Assembly: GCA_001557505.1 (NCBI GenBank)
Contig: LSAX01000005.1
Location: 1,612,001 to 1,676,000 of the forward strand
From: Reticulascus tulasneorum
Taxonomy: Eukaryota; Ascomycota; Sordariomycetes; Glomerellales; Reticulascaceae
Direction: 5' to 3'
Length of the DNA stretch: 64,000 nt
Below the pieces are notes generated by a model that did not search any database, had not been told where the DNA came from, and was given only the letters and a program-made list of their open reading frames with translations. Numbering within the stretch: the first letter of the stretch is position 1; the number at the start of each line of letters is the position of its first letter. Below are positions 9,055-19,292 of this stretch, in pieces. Both the position numbers and the translations under genes were made by a program.

Positions 9055-11997
9055 ATGGAGCGCTCACCAAAGCGACAGAGAACCAGCGCTGCGGCGTATG
9101 ATGAGGATGACGACGAGCTCAATTATGATCCCGACGAAGTTTCCAGGATGCGCGATCCCGGCTACCAACTCGACCAATCCAGAGCATTTGCTGCTTATAA
9201 GCTGAAGTCAACATTCGAGCACATCTTTGAGAAGTACGAACGCGATTTTACGGGCGTTGGAGACGAGATTGATTTAGAAACGGGCGAGATTATCGTCAAC
9301 AATGGCCACTTGCAGGGTATGCGCAACGAGAGGGACACCGGCGGCCGTGACGAGGACGAGGGCATGCTGTTGGAAGAGGCGTTTGCCTCGGACTCTGATG
9401 AGGGGGAGGAAGAAGATACAAGTGGCGAACAAGGACAAGAAACTGCGCGCGACGCAGAAACTGAAGACGAGGAAGATCGGATCTTGCATGGAGGGAGGGC
9501 TAAAAACGGGACATCATCAGTGTCAACACTCCCTCGAACTGCAGCAGCTCTACAATTCAGATCGAATACTTCAACCGACATAGCGACTATCTCACGGAAT
9601 GGAACCGAACCAAGACTCTCAAGCTTGGCCTTTGCCCGCCAGCCAGCTGTCGGTCCTGTTCCTTTCTCTTTCGGCACTTGGGATTCAGAGAATGATTTGG
9701 TGCAGCCGGCATGGCGAGCCCCTGACCTGCAGCCGCTTGGCTTCCGGGAGAATGTGCCCTCGCAATTCTTTGGCGCTAGATATTCGCTACCTGTGCGGGA
9801 TGGCACGCATTCGATATGGGCCTCTGGCCCAGACCAAGAAGAAGATCGGCTGCCCTTAACTACTGCGCAGCAACTTGCCAACTTTAGGCCACTACCAAGG
9901 CAGGCACCGAAGAAAGTCACTCACACGATTACGAGAAAGCTACTCCGAAATCTACACCCCGACGACGAGGAAGATGAAGACGATATCCTTTTGGGGGGCT
10001 CAACCCAAAATCCACTTGCTAAATCTGCAAAATCGCAAGCGTTAGCGATGACTCGAGCCACACCGAAATTCCAGGAGAAGAAGAAACAAGGCGTCCAGGA
10101 ACCTGTCTTGGTAGGTCAACCGCTAGCAGAGAAGGACAAGCACGTAGCAACGATGCCGGTCAATGACACAAGAGTGGTCGAAATTCGGACCCGGAACCGG
10201 AACCTTGATGCGACCAAGGAGAAAACCCGAGCCAAAAAGCAGCTCATTGTTGCAAAGATACGGAAGCGGAGGGAATCTTCGCCCGTTCTCGACAAGATCG
10301 TTGGCTTGGAGCAAAGACGCTCCAGTCGGGCCAAGAAGCAGCCGAGCTTTCTTTATGACAAGATATCTTGGCTACAGGCAGACCAAATGATCAATCCTCG
10401 GCCGAAACAAACAATGTTCATCGACATACCTGCGTGGCTCCCTTCGCCTATTGAGCTTACCGAAGTCGAGGACGAGGAGGAGGAGGAAGAGGAGGCTGTG
10501 GACGCGGAAGGACAGCCCAAATCTCCAGAGCCATATGCGCTGCCGACCCCTCCACCGATAGAGGAAGATTATGGTGTCTTGGAGAACTCACCGGTCGAGG
10601 AAGCCTCCCCAAATCTGCCAGAAAGGGTCATCCCCGACTCGCAGGAGTCGGATCCCATCATCTCTTCTACGCCGGCTCTGGAGCCTGAGAAGGACACCAC
10701 AACCGTAGTATTTAAGGAGCAGTTCTTCCGGAATGAAGTCGATCCGGCATATGTGTTCTCGGACGACGATGAAGGAATATCTCCACAACGCAACACCGAG
10801 CTAAGCACAGCGTCTCCGACGATCAGCGTGCTTGTGCCAGAGCTACCGCCCGTAGCAGATGCTGTAGCGAAGGCTCCGAAGGCGCCGAAGCGTGGTCGAC
10901 CGAGGGGGCGACATGCTGCCAAAGAGAAGCCAGTACCTAAACGTGACTTTGCTCACGCCGCGCCGGTGAGCCAGAAAGGCACCGAGTTGAGAGACACGTT
11001 ACAACTACGACCAGCGGAGGTCATAGTACAAGAGCATGCGACAGAAGTGCCCCAAGAGCTACCGGAGACTGACCAGTTGGTCGAAAATGAGTTAGAAACA
11101 GCTTTGGAAGAGTCCCATGAAAGCCCAAGCGGTATTGCCACTCCTTCGGTTAAGGATGCCGCTCAGGCAGAGCATGAGCAAATAGCAGCAGCCGCGGAGC
11201 TACTGCTCGAAAGTAGCCCGTCGACCAAAGGGAAACGGCAACGACCCTCCAAGCACGATGGCACAACTGCATCGAGCCCAATCCCAGCAGCACAGACACC
11301 ATCCAATACGAAAAAGGCCAAGGAGCCGAGGTCCATGAAGCAGTGTAGGTCTGTGAGATTCAGAGACAACTCGTCCGAGGCAGCAGAGGTCGCCCGGCCA
11401 CAAACACCGCAAGAATCTATAGACCCCTTTGAAGTACCTGATTCACCAGTTGCGCCAGATCCAAGGAGGGAAGCCCGCTGGCCTACACGACCCCCCTTAA
11501 CTGTTACACCCTTACCCGTAACACCCGAGGGTAAGATAAAGCCAATGCACAGTAACTCGCGGGGCTCTTCCTCCCGCAAATCCATCACGTCCCTCATTCC
11601 AGACGACGATGAAGACGAGCTCACCCTCGACATCTTCAAGTCTTGGACCTCCGAGAGTCTCAGACGCAACAGCTTCACCGCCAAGCTCGGCAGCTCTGGT
11701 GCTTCGTCTTCTACAAGGAAGACGAAGTTCCGCCCCAGCCTCCTCGCCGGCTCGCAGACCAGGGTCTCGACGCCACTCAAACCCCGGCCTCAAGTCGGCT
11801 CGTCCGCGTCAAGGAGCGGCCAGGAAAAACGGGGGAAAGCCGGCGTTGGGGCCGTCGTAGGGGTCAGCGGGACTCCTTCGAGCAAGAGGTTCGGCAGCCC
11901 GACGGGATCGTTGATTCAAACTCCCGGCGGGCACATGCGTCGCTGTGGAGAGGACAGTTTCCGATGTGACAGGGACTTTTGCTTTACTTGTTTATAG
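9055..11997 (+). CDS. scm3: Scm3/HJURP-like CENP-A chaperone
   Basis: Predicted centromere protein that escorts the histone H3 variant CENP-A (Cse4/CenH3) to centromeres. Single exon, 980 residues. The family core is near residues 36-85: a helix-forming block YKLKSTFEHIFEKYERDF followed by GDEIDLETGEIIVNNGHL. The rest is long, acidic and low-complexity, with an AT-hook-like KRGRPRGRH at about residue 612. The last residues form a small Cys-rich motif (C-x6-C-x4-C-x2-C spacing in RRCGEDSFRCDRDFCFTC) that may bind zinc. Budding-yeast Scm3 is far shorter, but the extended form is usual in Pezizomycotina. The start is the ATG immediately before the conserved N-terminal RQRTSAAA block. Confidence 0.85.
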   Translation: MERSPKRQRTSAAAYDEDDDELNYDPDEVSRMRDPGYQLDQSRAFAAYKLKSTFEHIFEKYERDFTGVGDEIDLETGEIIVNNGHLQGMRNERDTGGRDEDEGMLLEEAFASDSDEGEEEDTSGEQGQETARDAETEDEEDRILHGGRAKNGTSSVSTLPRTAAALQFRSNTSTDIATISRNGTEPRLSSLAFARQPAVGPVPFSFGTWDSENDLVQPAWRAPDLQPLGFRENVPSQFFGARYSLPVRDGTHSIWASGPDQEEDRLPLTTAQQLANFRPLPRQAPKKVTHTITRKLLRNLHPDDEEDEDDILLGGSTQNPLAKSAKSQALAMTRATPKFQEKKKQGVQEPVLVGQPLAEKDKHVATMPVNDTRVVEIRTRNRNLDATKEKTRAKKQLIVAKIRKRRESSPVLDKIVGLEQRRSSRAKKQPSFLYDKISWLQADQMINPRPKQTMFIDIPAWLPSPIELTEVEDEEEEEEEAVDAEGQPKSPEPYALPTPPPIEEDYGVLENSPVEEASPNLPERVIPDSQESDPIISSTPALEPEKDTTTVVFKEQFFRNEVDPAYVFSDDDEGISPQRNTELSTASPTISVLVPELPPVADAVAKAPKAPKRGRPRGRHAAKEKPVPKRDFAHAAPVSQKGTELRDTLQLRPAEVIVQEHATEVPQELPETDQLVENELETALEESHESPSGIATPSVKDAAQAEHEQIAAAAELLLESSPSTKGKRQRPSKHDGTTASSPIPAAQTPSNTKKAKEPRSMKQCRSVRFRDNSSEAAEVARPQTPQESIDPFEVPDSPVAPDPRREARWPTRPPLTVTPLPVTPEGKIKPMHSNSRGSSSRKSITSLIPDDDEDELTLDIFKSWTSESLRRNSFTAKLGSSGASSSTRKTKFRPSLLAGSQTRVSTPLKPRPQVGSSASRSGQEKRGKAGVGAVVGVSGTPSSKRFGSPTGSLIQTPGGHMRRCGEDSFRCDRDFCFTCL

Positions 11998-12656
11998 ATA
12001 CCCAGATTAGTCGTTAGCATTGCAGGATGTAAACTGTTCGGCACGGCAATCAACGTTTTGGATTATAAAGGGTTCAGACAAGCTGGAAGTGTGATCGAAG
12101 CCATCAAAGTGACGCAATGTTGACCCCTACGTTCATTACTCGCTACGTAAACCACCATAAAACCTTCAAGCAGAAAAGCTGATGAAAAAGCATATGCAAT
12201 GTCCCTCGCAATCAATGAAACGCGAACCAGTTCCTCAGGGACGCCGTGTTTGCGGCCTCAAAGCTTCGAGCATCCCATCCATCCACAATGTCTTGTTCCT
12301 GGCGACGTCCTTGCCGCCTCCACAATCAACCATCACGAATGCCCTTCGAGGCTACAACCTCCTCCAACACACCGCAGAGGTCAGGCCGGTGAATGAACGG
12401 CAAGCCAGCCCGATTTCCATTCCCGCACACACACGGGGGGAGCATCCAGTATGGAGGCTCGAGTATTTCAAGGGTAGGACGAAGTATCAATAAGAGACTC
12501 GCAGAGAGCATGGGCACATTACTACAGTCTGAGTCAATCCTTATATCACTTCATGATGCCTATCATTGCAGACGGTACGGGAGCAGGTCCAGGGTATCGC
12601 ACGAGTTGTGCTAGGAAGGTAATATCGAATCTAGGCCATCATGTTTCCCGCAGATC
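11998..12656. other. convergent 3' intergenic region
   Basis: 3' flanks of scm3 (+) and the casein kinase gene (-). Nothing recognisable. Confidence 0.4.
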
Positions 12657-13960
12657 TCACGTGGTGGGAAGCGTGGCAGAGCCCGCGGCCAAGTGTTGCT
12701 TGAAGACCTCCGGGTCCCGAACCGGGTTGAAGTATGGGTGTGCCATGGCCTCTTTGGCAGTGAGACGTTCCTGCTGATCATTAGAGGGGGGAGGGTGAGT
12801 ATTAGAGGAGCTAAACCACATACCTGATGATCGTATCTTAAGAGCTTGTCCAGGAAGTCAATCGCCTCATTACTGACAAATCTCTGGTTCTCCGAGGTCA
12901 CAAAGCTGTGCCACGGCTTCTTCTGGAATCTACCCAGTATGTCGTCATATTGCGCATCCAGCTCGATCTCATACTTGTCCAGGTAGTCAAAGAGATCGTC
13001 CGTACCGAGGACCTTGGCTATCTTCACAAGCTGATCAGAGTTGCTGTTTCCGTGGAAGAACGGCTCCTTTCTGAAGATCATGGAGGCGAACATGGCGCCC
13101 AGACTCCACATATCCAGGCTGTAGTCGTACTCCTGGAAGTCTACGAGCAGTTCCGGCCCTTTGAAATAGCGGGAGGCGACGCGGACATTGTACTCCGTGC
13201 CTGGGTGGTAGAACTCGGCCAGACCCCAATCAATGAGACGCAGCTATATTTGGCAATCAGTAAGGATGCGGCATGACGCGATCGCAGAAGTCACTGCACC
13301 TTTCTGTTCTCATGGTCGATCATAACGTTGTGAGGCTTGACATCCCGATGCATGATCCCTTTGCTGTGGCAGTAGTCCAGCGCCTTAAGCAGCTCAAAGA
13401 TGTAATATCGCACGTCGAGGTCGTTGAACTTGGGGTACAGGCTCCTAAAGTCGGTGTTGTTGACGTACTCGAAAATTAAGGACGGAGTCTTGCTCTATGT
13501 TGCACCGGGTCAGTAAGGAGACCAATATCCCGAAGCGCGTGAGAGCCATACCTGAGAATCCCTGACCACGTCCAGCAACGCGACGATATTCGGCCCACCA
13601 GCGAGGTTCTGGAGAATCTTGATCTCACGCTTGATCTTCTTCTTCTTAACGGGCTTCAACACCTTGACGACGCATTTCTGGTAATTGACGACGTTGATCC
13701 CCTCGAAGACCTCGGAGTACTTTCCCCGACCTGCGATGCGTCAGCCACTACCCAGTGCGACCAGACCGCGCGCATGCGCCGCAGGGCCACGTACCAATCT
13801 TTCGCACAACCTCGTAGTTCTCCAGGATGCCCCAGCCTGCGCTCACATTAGTATCGCGCGCAGCATCGCGGCTTTCGAGGATCGTACTGATGTTAACAGA
13901 GTCGTAATCCCAGTAGCTGCGGGGCATGTTCTGGTTGACGTCTGCGTAAACCCGCGCCAT
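12657..13960 (-). CDS. cka1: casein kinase 2 catalytic (alpha) subunit
   Basis: Constitutive Ser/Thr kinase that phosphorylates acidic sites in nucleus and cytosol. Six exons (minus): 13960-13888, 13836-13795, 13730-13552, 13494-13300, 13243-12824, 12770-12657, giving 340 residues. This is the most intron-dense gene here; the introns are 51-64 nt. It has the CK2 N-terminus ARVYADVN...YWDYDSV, glycine loop GRGKYSEVF, Lys-rich cluster [13 protein letters not shown], catalytic HRDVKPHN (D149) and the CK2-specific DWG in place of DFG (D168). The 51-nt first intron, with a canonical TACTAAT branch point, is inferred because reading through it would insert about 17 unrelated residues into a conserved segment. 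The last acceptor is the second of two adjacent CAGs, which restores [11 protein letters not shown]. Confidence 0.95.
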
Positions 13961-15220
13961 CTTGAGGTGCTGCCTGCTAATGAGCGCGGGCTGCTCCTCT
14001 GACGCGATTGTGGTGAGAATGTTGGCGGCTGCGGAGGGGTGGTTGGCTAGTGAAGGCGGCGAACGAGGTGGATGAGCTGCGACGTAACGTGCGAGCGTCC
14101 CGTAAATCAAGGTGGGATGTCTAAAATCAGGCTTCGGGGGCGGCGGTTGAACGAACTCCAGATGATGAACCCTTGGCGCTTATCGGAAAAGGTTTACGCT
14201 AAGCGGGGTCCGACGCTTTGTTATCCTCACCCCCAGTCGCGGACATAGCCTCGTCAAAGAACCGCTCAAACTACGACTGAGGAAGGTAAGGGACTGAGTG
14301 AATAAAGTATTCCAGAGCTTGATTTAGGGCTATCCCTTGGCAACCGTGTTTCTAATCAAATTGGCGAGGACGAGATTTCCTCCCAAAACTACGTGGTGTG
14401 ATTGTGTTGCAAGCGTCTACGGACTAGCTGCCTGGGATTCGTTTGGGAGAATACTCGCCCTTTGGGTCACCCACATTCCACACAGCACAAGAACATTCTT
14501 CGTCCGTATTCTCCATGCCAACCACGAGCCCTAGAACATTACAGAATCATCTTCGGCCCGTCTTGCTCGTCTTTCGCTGATAACCCTTTTCGCGGCGTCG
14601 TAAGAACGGCACACGGCCAGCCTTCTCCAGATCTTCTCTCCCTCAATGTCCGTCACCATCGCCTCTCCTCTATACACACGGCCATTAGATGTGTTTACGA
14701 GTGTACCTGGCGCAATTATTACACAGGTTGCCATCTTCCTTCTTCAACCAGTATAGGCCATTGTCTGCCAGCTTCCAAACACAATGTCTCCGCCGTTCTT
14801 CCTGCCTTCTGGCGTCTTCTCATATCTCCGTGTTCTCTGTGCGCAATTTGTGCTAAATCAGAGTGGTGGGTGGTGGCCATTTTTGGCACGCTGACACTCA
14901 TTTCAAGTATCTCGAGAATTCTAAGACTAGTTAGTATCCGTCGGGTAGCATTCGAAGAGCAGTCTGTGCTGGGTACGGAGGTATAAGCTCAGAGAGAAGA
15001 TTATTTCATCGACATATCTAGGATTTACGAGACTGAAAGAAGCCGATGACAGAGTCAACAACTTCACCGTCTCAACCGAGATCCGACTAAGGATGACGAT
15101 ACGAATAGGTTCTCATCATTGCATAATATGCTGGAAAGGGGACCAGAAACATAAGCGCACCTTGTTTGACAGTAGTCTGGATATTGTGGCTTAACATTTT
15201 TCCAAGTTGGTGGATTCGCG
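13961..15220. other. 1.26-kb intergenic region
   Basis: Lies between the 5' end of the casein kinase gene (-) and the 3' end of the DUF3807-like gene (-). An open stretch at 14402-14986 (+) lacks a proper ATG start, has no domain character and matches no splice model. I see no gene. Confidence 0.4.
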
Positions 15221-15876
15221 TCAATCGTCGTAGCTTATTTGCTGCCGCTGATTTTGTGATGCAGTCCTGTTGCTCTGGCCACCTTCCATTTCATCGTAAT
15301 CTAGGCTGTCAAGGCCCGTATCCACGACATCCCAAGTTCGTTTACGCAAGTCGGGTTTCGGTTCGAACCTTTTGTTCTTGCTACCCTTCTTCTTCTTTTT
15401 GTTCTTGGACGTGGCAGCATGTGACGCCTTGGACTGCCCGGACACCTCGTCATGCAGAACACTTCCTTCATCCTCAATCTCTCCTGGATCGAGATTATCG
15501 GACTTCGGAGTCGACTGCGCACGTTTCTCGAGACGAAGAGCTCGAAGCTCTGAATGGCGAAACATAGCTATCTGTTCGTCTGTAAGCGTACGTTTAGTGC
15601 CGTCATCGTAGTAGCCAAGGCCGTCATCGTCATCTTCAATGCCGTCTTCTTCACGGAAATCGGCATCTCGTACGGCGGCCTCATTTCCATTGGTGCTAAA
15701 GAACTCGGAGCGGAAGTTTGCAACGGCGTTTGCTGAGAAGTGAGCTTCATAGAAAGCTTGTAAATCAGCCTGCTTAATGTTAGTGAGCGAAACGCGAGGG
15801 GCTAAGAGTGACCCACAGTGCTTACTTCAGGTACCGCAAGCGGCGCCCGAATTGTAGCAGGCATCGCAGTAGTCAT
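15221..15876 (-). CDS. DUF3807-like fungal protein
   Basis: Small conserved fungal protein of unknown function. Exons (minus): 15876-15826 and 15769-15221 (56-nt intron), giving 199 residues. Exon 1 encodes a 17-residue N-terminus. Exon 2 begins ADLQAFYEAHFS, has an acidic stretch, then the phrase GTKRTLTDEQIAMFRHSELR that I associate with DUF3807. A basic Lys-rich tract (KNKKKKKGSKNKR) near residue 150 could serve as a nuclear or nucleolar signal. The family assignment is from memory of the motif and is moderate. Confidence 0.7.
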
Positions 15877-16254
15877 GGCTGCTGGCCGGTTATGAGACGG
15901 CGAAAAGGATTTGGCCAATATTGAACTGTCTTTGGAGGGGTGTTGCTAGAGGGAAAGAGAGTGAGGAAATTGAGGTGGTTGCCTTTTCAGATTCTGAAAG
16001 GCCGATCACGTGTGCCCCTCATATCCCACTGAGGCTGCAAAATCAGCAGACGCGACAGTTCAAGAAGCAAATCCTGATTTCATTGTTCTTGTAGACCTTT
16101 AGCGAACAAGGTTCAATAATGCCTAGTGTCCACTTCATGGAGGTAAGTTGATGACCAGAGATGTAATTAATTCTTGGTTTGCTCTGGCACTCATCAACCA
16201 AAAAAAGGGTTAACCGCCCGCCAAAGCCCGAAATCAGAGCCTCTGTTAGTTACG
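15877..16254. other. intergenic region
   Basis: Promoter side of the DUF3807-like gene and 3' flank of the next minus-strand gene. A mini-ORF with a good-looking donor at 16119-16147 leads nowhere. Confidence 0.35.
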
Positions 16255-16771
16255 CTACGATGATTGACTGAGTAGTGCCAATGCACTCTGGAATGCCCGA
16301 AATACTTCAGTCACTGAGATGGTGTTAGCCGATTCAGAGGGGGACAGGAGTCAAAATGCATACTATGCTGCTGCTTCTGCGTCATCGCCTCTTCCGAAAG
16401 AGTCACGTACCGCTGCCTCGTTTGCAGCCGCTTGAAAGCACGCTCGTTGTCATGAGCAGATGATGCAGATGCCCAGGTGTTGAAGTACTGAAGTATGTCA
16501 GTAAAGAAGATACCCCCTAATGAGTTGGAAGGGGAGGTACCTTGACTAGACCTTCGAAATCTCTCATGAGTTCCTGCTCTTGGACGTCTGCTTCCTCCAA
16601 CGCTTTGGCGTAGCGGGCTTCAAACTCCTCCCAGTCAAACGGAGCAAAGACCCCTGGAGTGCTTGGTGTATTGGCCATCCCGGTTGCGATTTGCTCCTCT
16701 GGCCGAGGCTCTGGCGTTTTGGTGGTCTGAATAGGCTTCGGCCGATGAGAGTCGGCCCCGACTTCGCCCAT
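16255..16771 (-). CDS. small conserved fungal protein with C-terminal helix
   Basis: Not recognised as a named family. Exons (minus): 16771-16541, 16487-16364, 16313-16255 (introns 53 and 50 nt, both with clear branch points), giving 137 residues. The N-terminal half is Pro/Thr-rich and disordered. It is followed by FDWEEFEARYAKALEEAD and a long helical region (YFNTWASASSAHDNERAF, then LQTRQRYVTLSEEA) ending in FQSALALLSQSS. The consistent phases across both introns and the coherent amphipathic helix support a real gene. No membrane segment or signal peptide. The upstream in-frame extension has no ATG, so the start is at 16771. Confidence 0.75.
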
Positions 16772-17505
16772 TGTGGTCTGCTCCGAATGTGTGGAGGTGG
16801 AACTGTTATATGTAGAGTAGATCAAAGAGGCGATTCAAATGAATTGATAGACTATCACTTGGGGATGAAGGGAGTTTAGAGCGCTCAGAGGTTGATATCA
16901 CGGTCTTGCAAGTGGTGAAGTTGGAGTGTCGACGATCCCGTCATCTCGGAATCAAGTGATGGTTCGCGCGGTCAATGAGCGAGATAACGGTCTTTGGCCG
17001 ATTGGGTTCGACAGAGTTGCGGCCCAAACGAAATCCGGGTTGCCATGAACCGCGTCAAGCGTGTTTGGTATGGTTGGTTGTTTTGTCCATCAAGCTGCAG
17101 CTTGATGCAGCTATGAGTGGTGTTTTAGTGGATTCGTGTTGCCTTGCCTTAGGGGGGTGTGGCAGGGGTGGCAGGGGTGGCACCTTTACTCATCAGTGGT
17201 CAGGCGGCTAAGATAAGCGAGATAGCGGCTGCCTTGATGCTGCTTGCACACCCTCTCAACTGTCTCTGGCTCATCTCACATTTCTTTCTTAATGACCCGG
17301 ACCTCGTGACCTAGACGTTCAGTCATCAGCCAACCTTACGACCAACTCAAAAGCCTTTGTAAGAACATCCTTTTGATCCCTCACCGCTGGGACTTGAAAA
17401 ACAAGGCTTTCCCCCGGATTTTGGTCATTTGATTTCCAAGGAAGTGAAATCGCCTCATCCCCGACAACCCCTGGTATCTTTCAGCTTCCATGCCACATCG
17501 TCAAG
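16772..17505. promoter_or_regulatory. divergent promoter region with a 20-bp palindrome
   Basis: Lies between the 137-residue gene (-) and atg14 (+). It contains a perfect 20-bp palindrome centred in CAAGCTGCAGCTTG (17088-17107) and a short GGCAGGGGT direct repeat near 17160-17180. Confidence 0.5.
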
Positions 17506-19022
17506 ATGGAATGCGATATTTGTCGAAGGCAGCACCATGCAGATCGTTTGCCTTTTCTCTGCGCAGTGGACGCCCGAAATCACTGCTACGAAGGGCGACT
17601 TCGTAATCTTCAGATATTGATGGAGAATGAAGACCTTCAAAAGAGAATCAACGACTTACTCACGGAGAAGCCGTCAGCGACAACCCCGAGCAGGAAGCTT
17701 GCTTTGGATTCCTTACGTTCTGAACAGCGTGTAGCTGAGGACAGAACGAACCAAATTATTGCTCAGGCAGAGAAGTTGAAGACCGAGCTTACTGCCGCTG
17801 CGAAGGAGATTGAGGATCGAAGGACGGCTCTCGCGCGACGGAAGTCTGATTTGGCCTCGGCCTCGCAAGGCCTCGTCGCGCGGCGAAGCCGGCAGCTAGA
17901 AGAGACCGAAAGATCCACCCAGATGCTCAAGTACAAGTGGAATCGTAGTGCCGAAGGAATGGCTGGCACACGCGCGTTTCTTTGCATGGAAGCCGCGAAG
18001 CTGTATGGTTTGCGGCGTGTCAAGAAAGGTGCATCGTCTCGATATGAGTTCAAGATCGGTGGCGTGGATATTACCGATCTCGCATCCATGAATCGTGAGC
18101 GTTGTTTTCCCCCATTAAGACCAGGATGATGCTAACTCAACCAGCTGCCTCACCGGAAGTCTTGTCGACATCCCTGGCAAATATCGCGCATATTCTTGTG
18201 CTGGCATCCCATTATCTCGCCATCCGCCTGCCAGCAGAAATCACATTACCACATCGCGACTATCCGCGCCCGACAATTTTCAATCTCCAGTCATCGTATC
18301 AGCATGGAGATGTCCCGTTTCCTGGTTCGACTGCGATTCCAAGTTTTGGATCCGACAATCGAGACCGCGAAACACAGTATGTTCCTCGACCACGGCCCTT
18401 ATATGTAGACAAGCAACTTCCGGTACTTGCCAAAGAAGATCCTTCGGTTCATTCTCTGTTTCTCGAAGGCGTGACGTTATTGGCCTATGACATCGCATGG
18501 TTGTGCAACACTCAAGGAGTCTCGGTCGGAGACAAGAACTCCTTTGACGACGTTTGCCACATGGGCCGCAATCTATATAATCTTCTTATTGGCCAGCAAC
18601 TCCACAGTACTCAGGCAGGAAGACTATTCCCTTCGATGCCTTCGTCTCCGACTACAAAGTCTGATAGCCCGGAACAAGATGAGGGCGGCAAGGTCAAGTC
18701 CTGGATCGGTCGCTATTCTCACGGCACGGCCCACACCTTTCTTGGCGGTGCAGATGGTACGGAATACACGAGGAGCTTCAGGCTTCCCAGTCCGATGAAG
18801 TTGGCAGACAGGCTAAAGAAGAAGCTCATGACAGAGGCGACAATCCCAGAATGGGAAGTCCTCGAAGACGATGCTTGGGCGATTGACGAAGGAGTAGACG
18901 ACGGGGTGATGGTTGATGGTCAGAAAGAGAGATCCGACAAGGACTCCGACAAGGCAAACGGCGGCGCGGTCACAAACTCTGGGGCAGGCACCAGTGGCTG
19001 GACAAAGGTTAAGAATCGGTGA
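17506..19022 (+). CDS. atg14: Atg14/UVRAG-family autophagy PI3-kinase subunit
   Basis: Subunit that directs the Vps34-Vps15-Atg6 kinase to autophagosome formation sites; belongs to the Vps38/Atg14/UVRAG family. Exons: 17506-18094 and 18145-19022 (50-nt intron, phase 1), giving 488 residues. The N-terminus has a Cys motif (CDIC, then LPFLCAVDARN) typical of Atg14 and a following coiled coil (about residues 45-160). Downstream is the conserved block LYGLRRVKK...IGGVDITDL, then LANIAHILVLASHYLAIRLPAEITLP. The C-terminal part includes GVTLLAYDIAWLCNTQGV and a low-complexity linker, and ends in WTKVKNR. A Vps38-type assignment is the alternative, but the N-terminal Cys motif favours Atg14. Confidence 0.88.
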
Positions 19023-19292
19023 TGCTGAGTAGACAGCGGATAATGATATAATGGTATTCCAACAAGATGCCAAACAAATAAACTATAGAAACCGCTGGGA
19101 ACCTGACAGAAGGTCTCACAAGGCTCAATGCCAATAGAGAAAGATCCATTCCTCTGTCTTGGAAGCGACCGGGAAGTCATGACAATTTTCGGACAAAAGC
19201 ATCCTTCCCCTGCCACCCATCCAACCTCTTTTAAACCCATTCCACCATTTCCCTTAACAATTTTTGGACTTCTAGGCATTCGATCGCCTTCG

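Noticed and set aside
14402..14986. 194-codon open frame on + between two minus-strand genes
   Set aside because: No ATG-anchored start with context, no domain character and no splice partner; probably chance.
16119..16250. Short ATG frame followed by a perfect GTAAGT donor on +, suggesting exon 1 of a small gene
   Set aside because: All plausible acceptors lead directly to stop codons.
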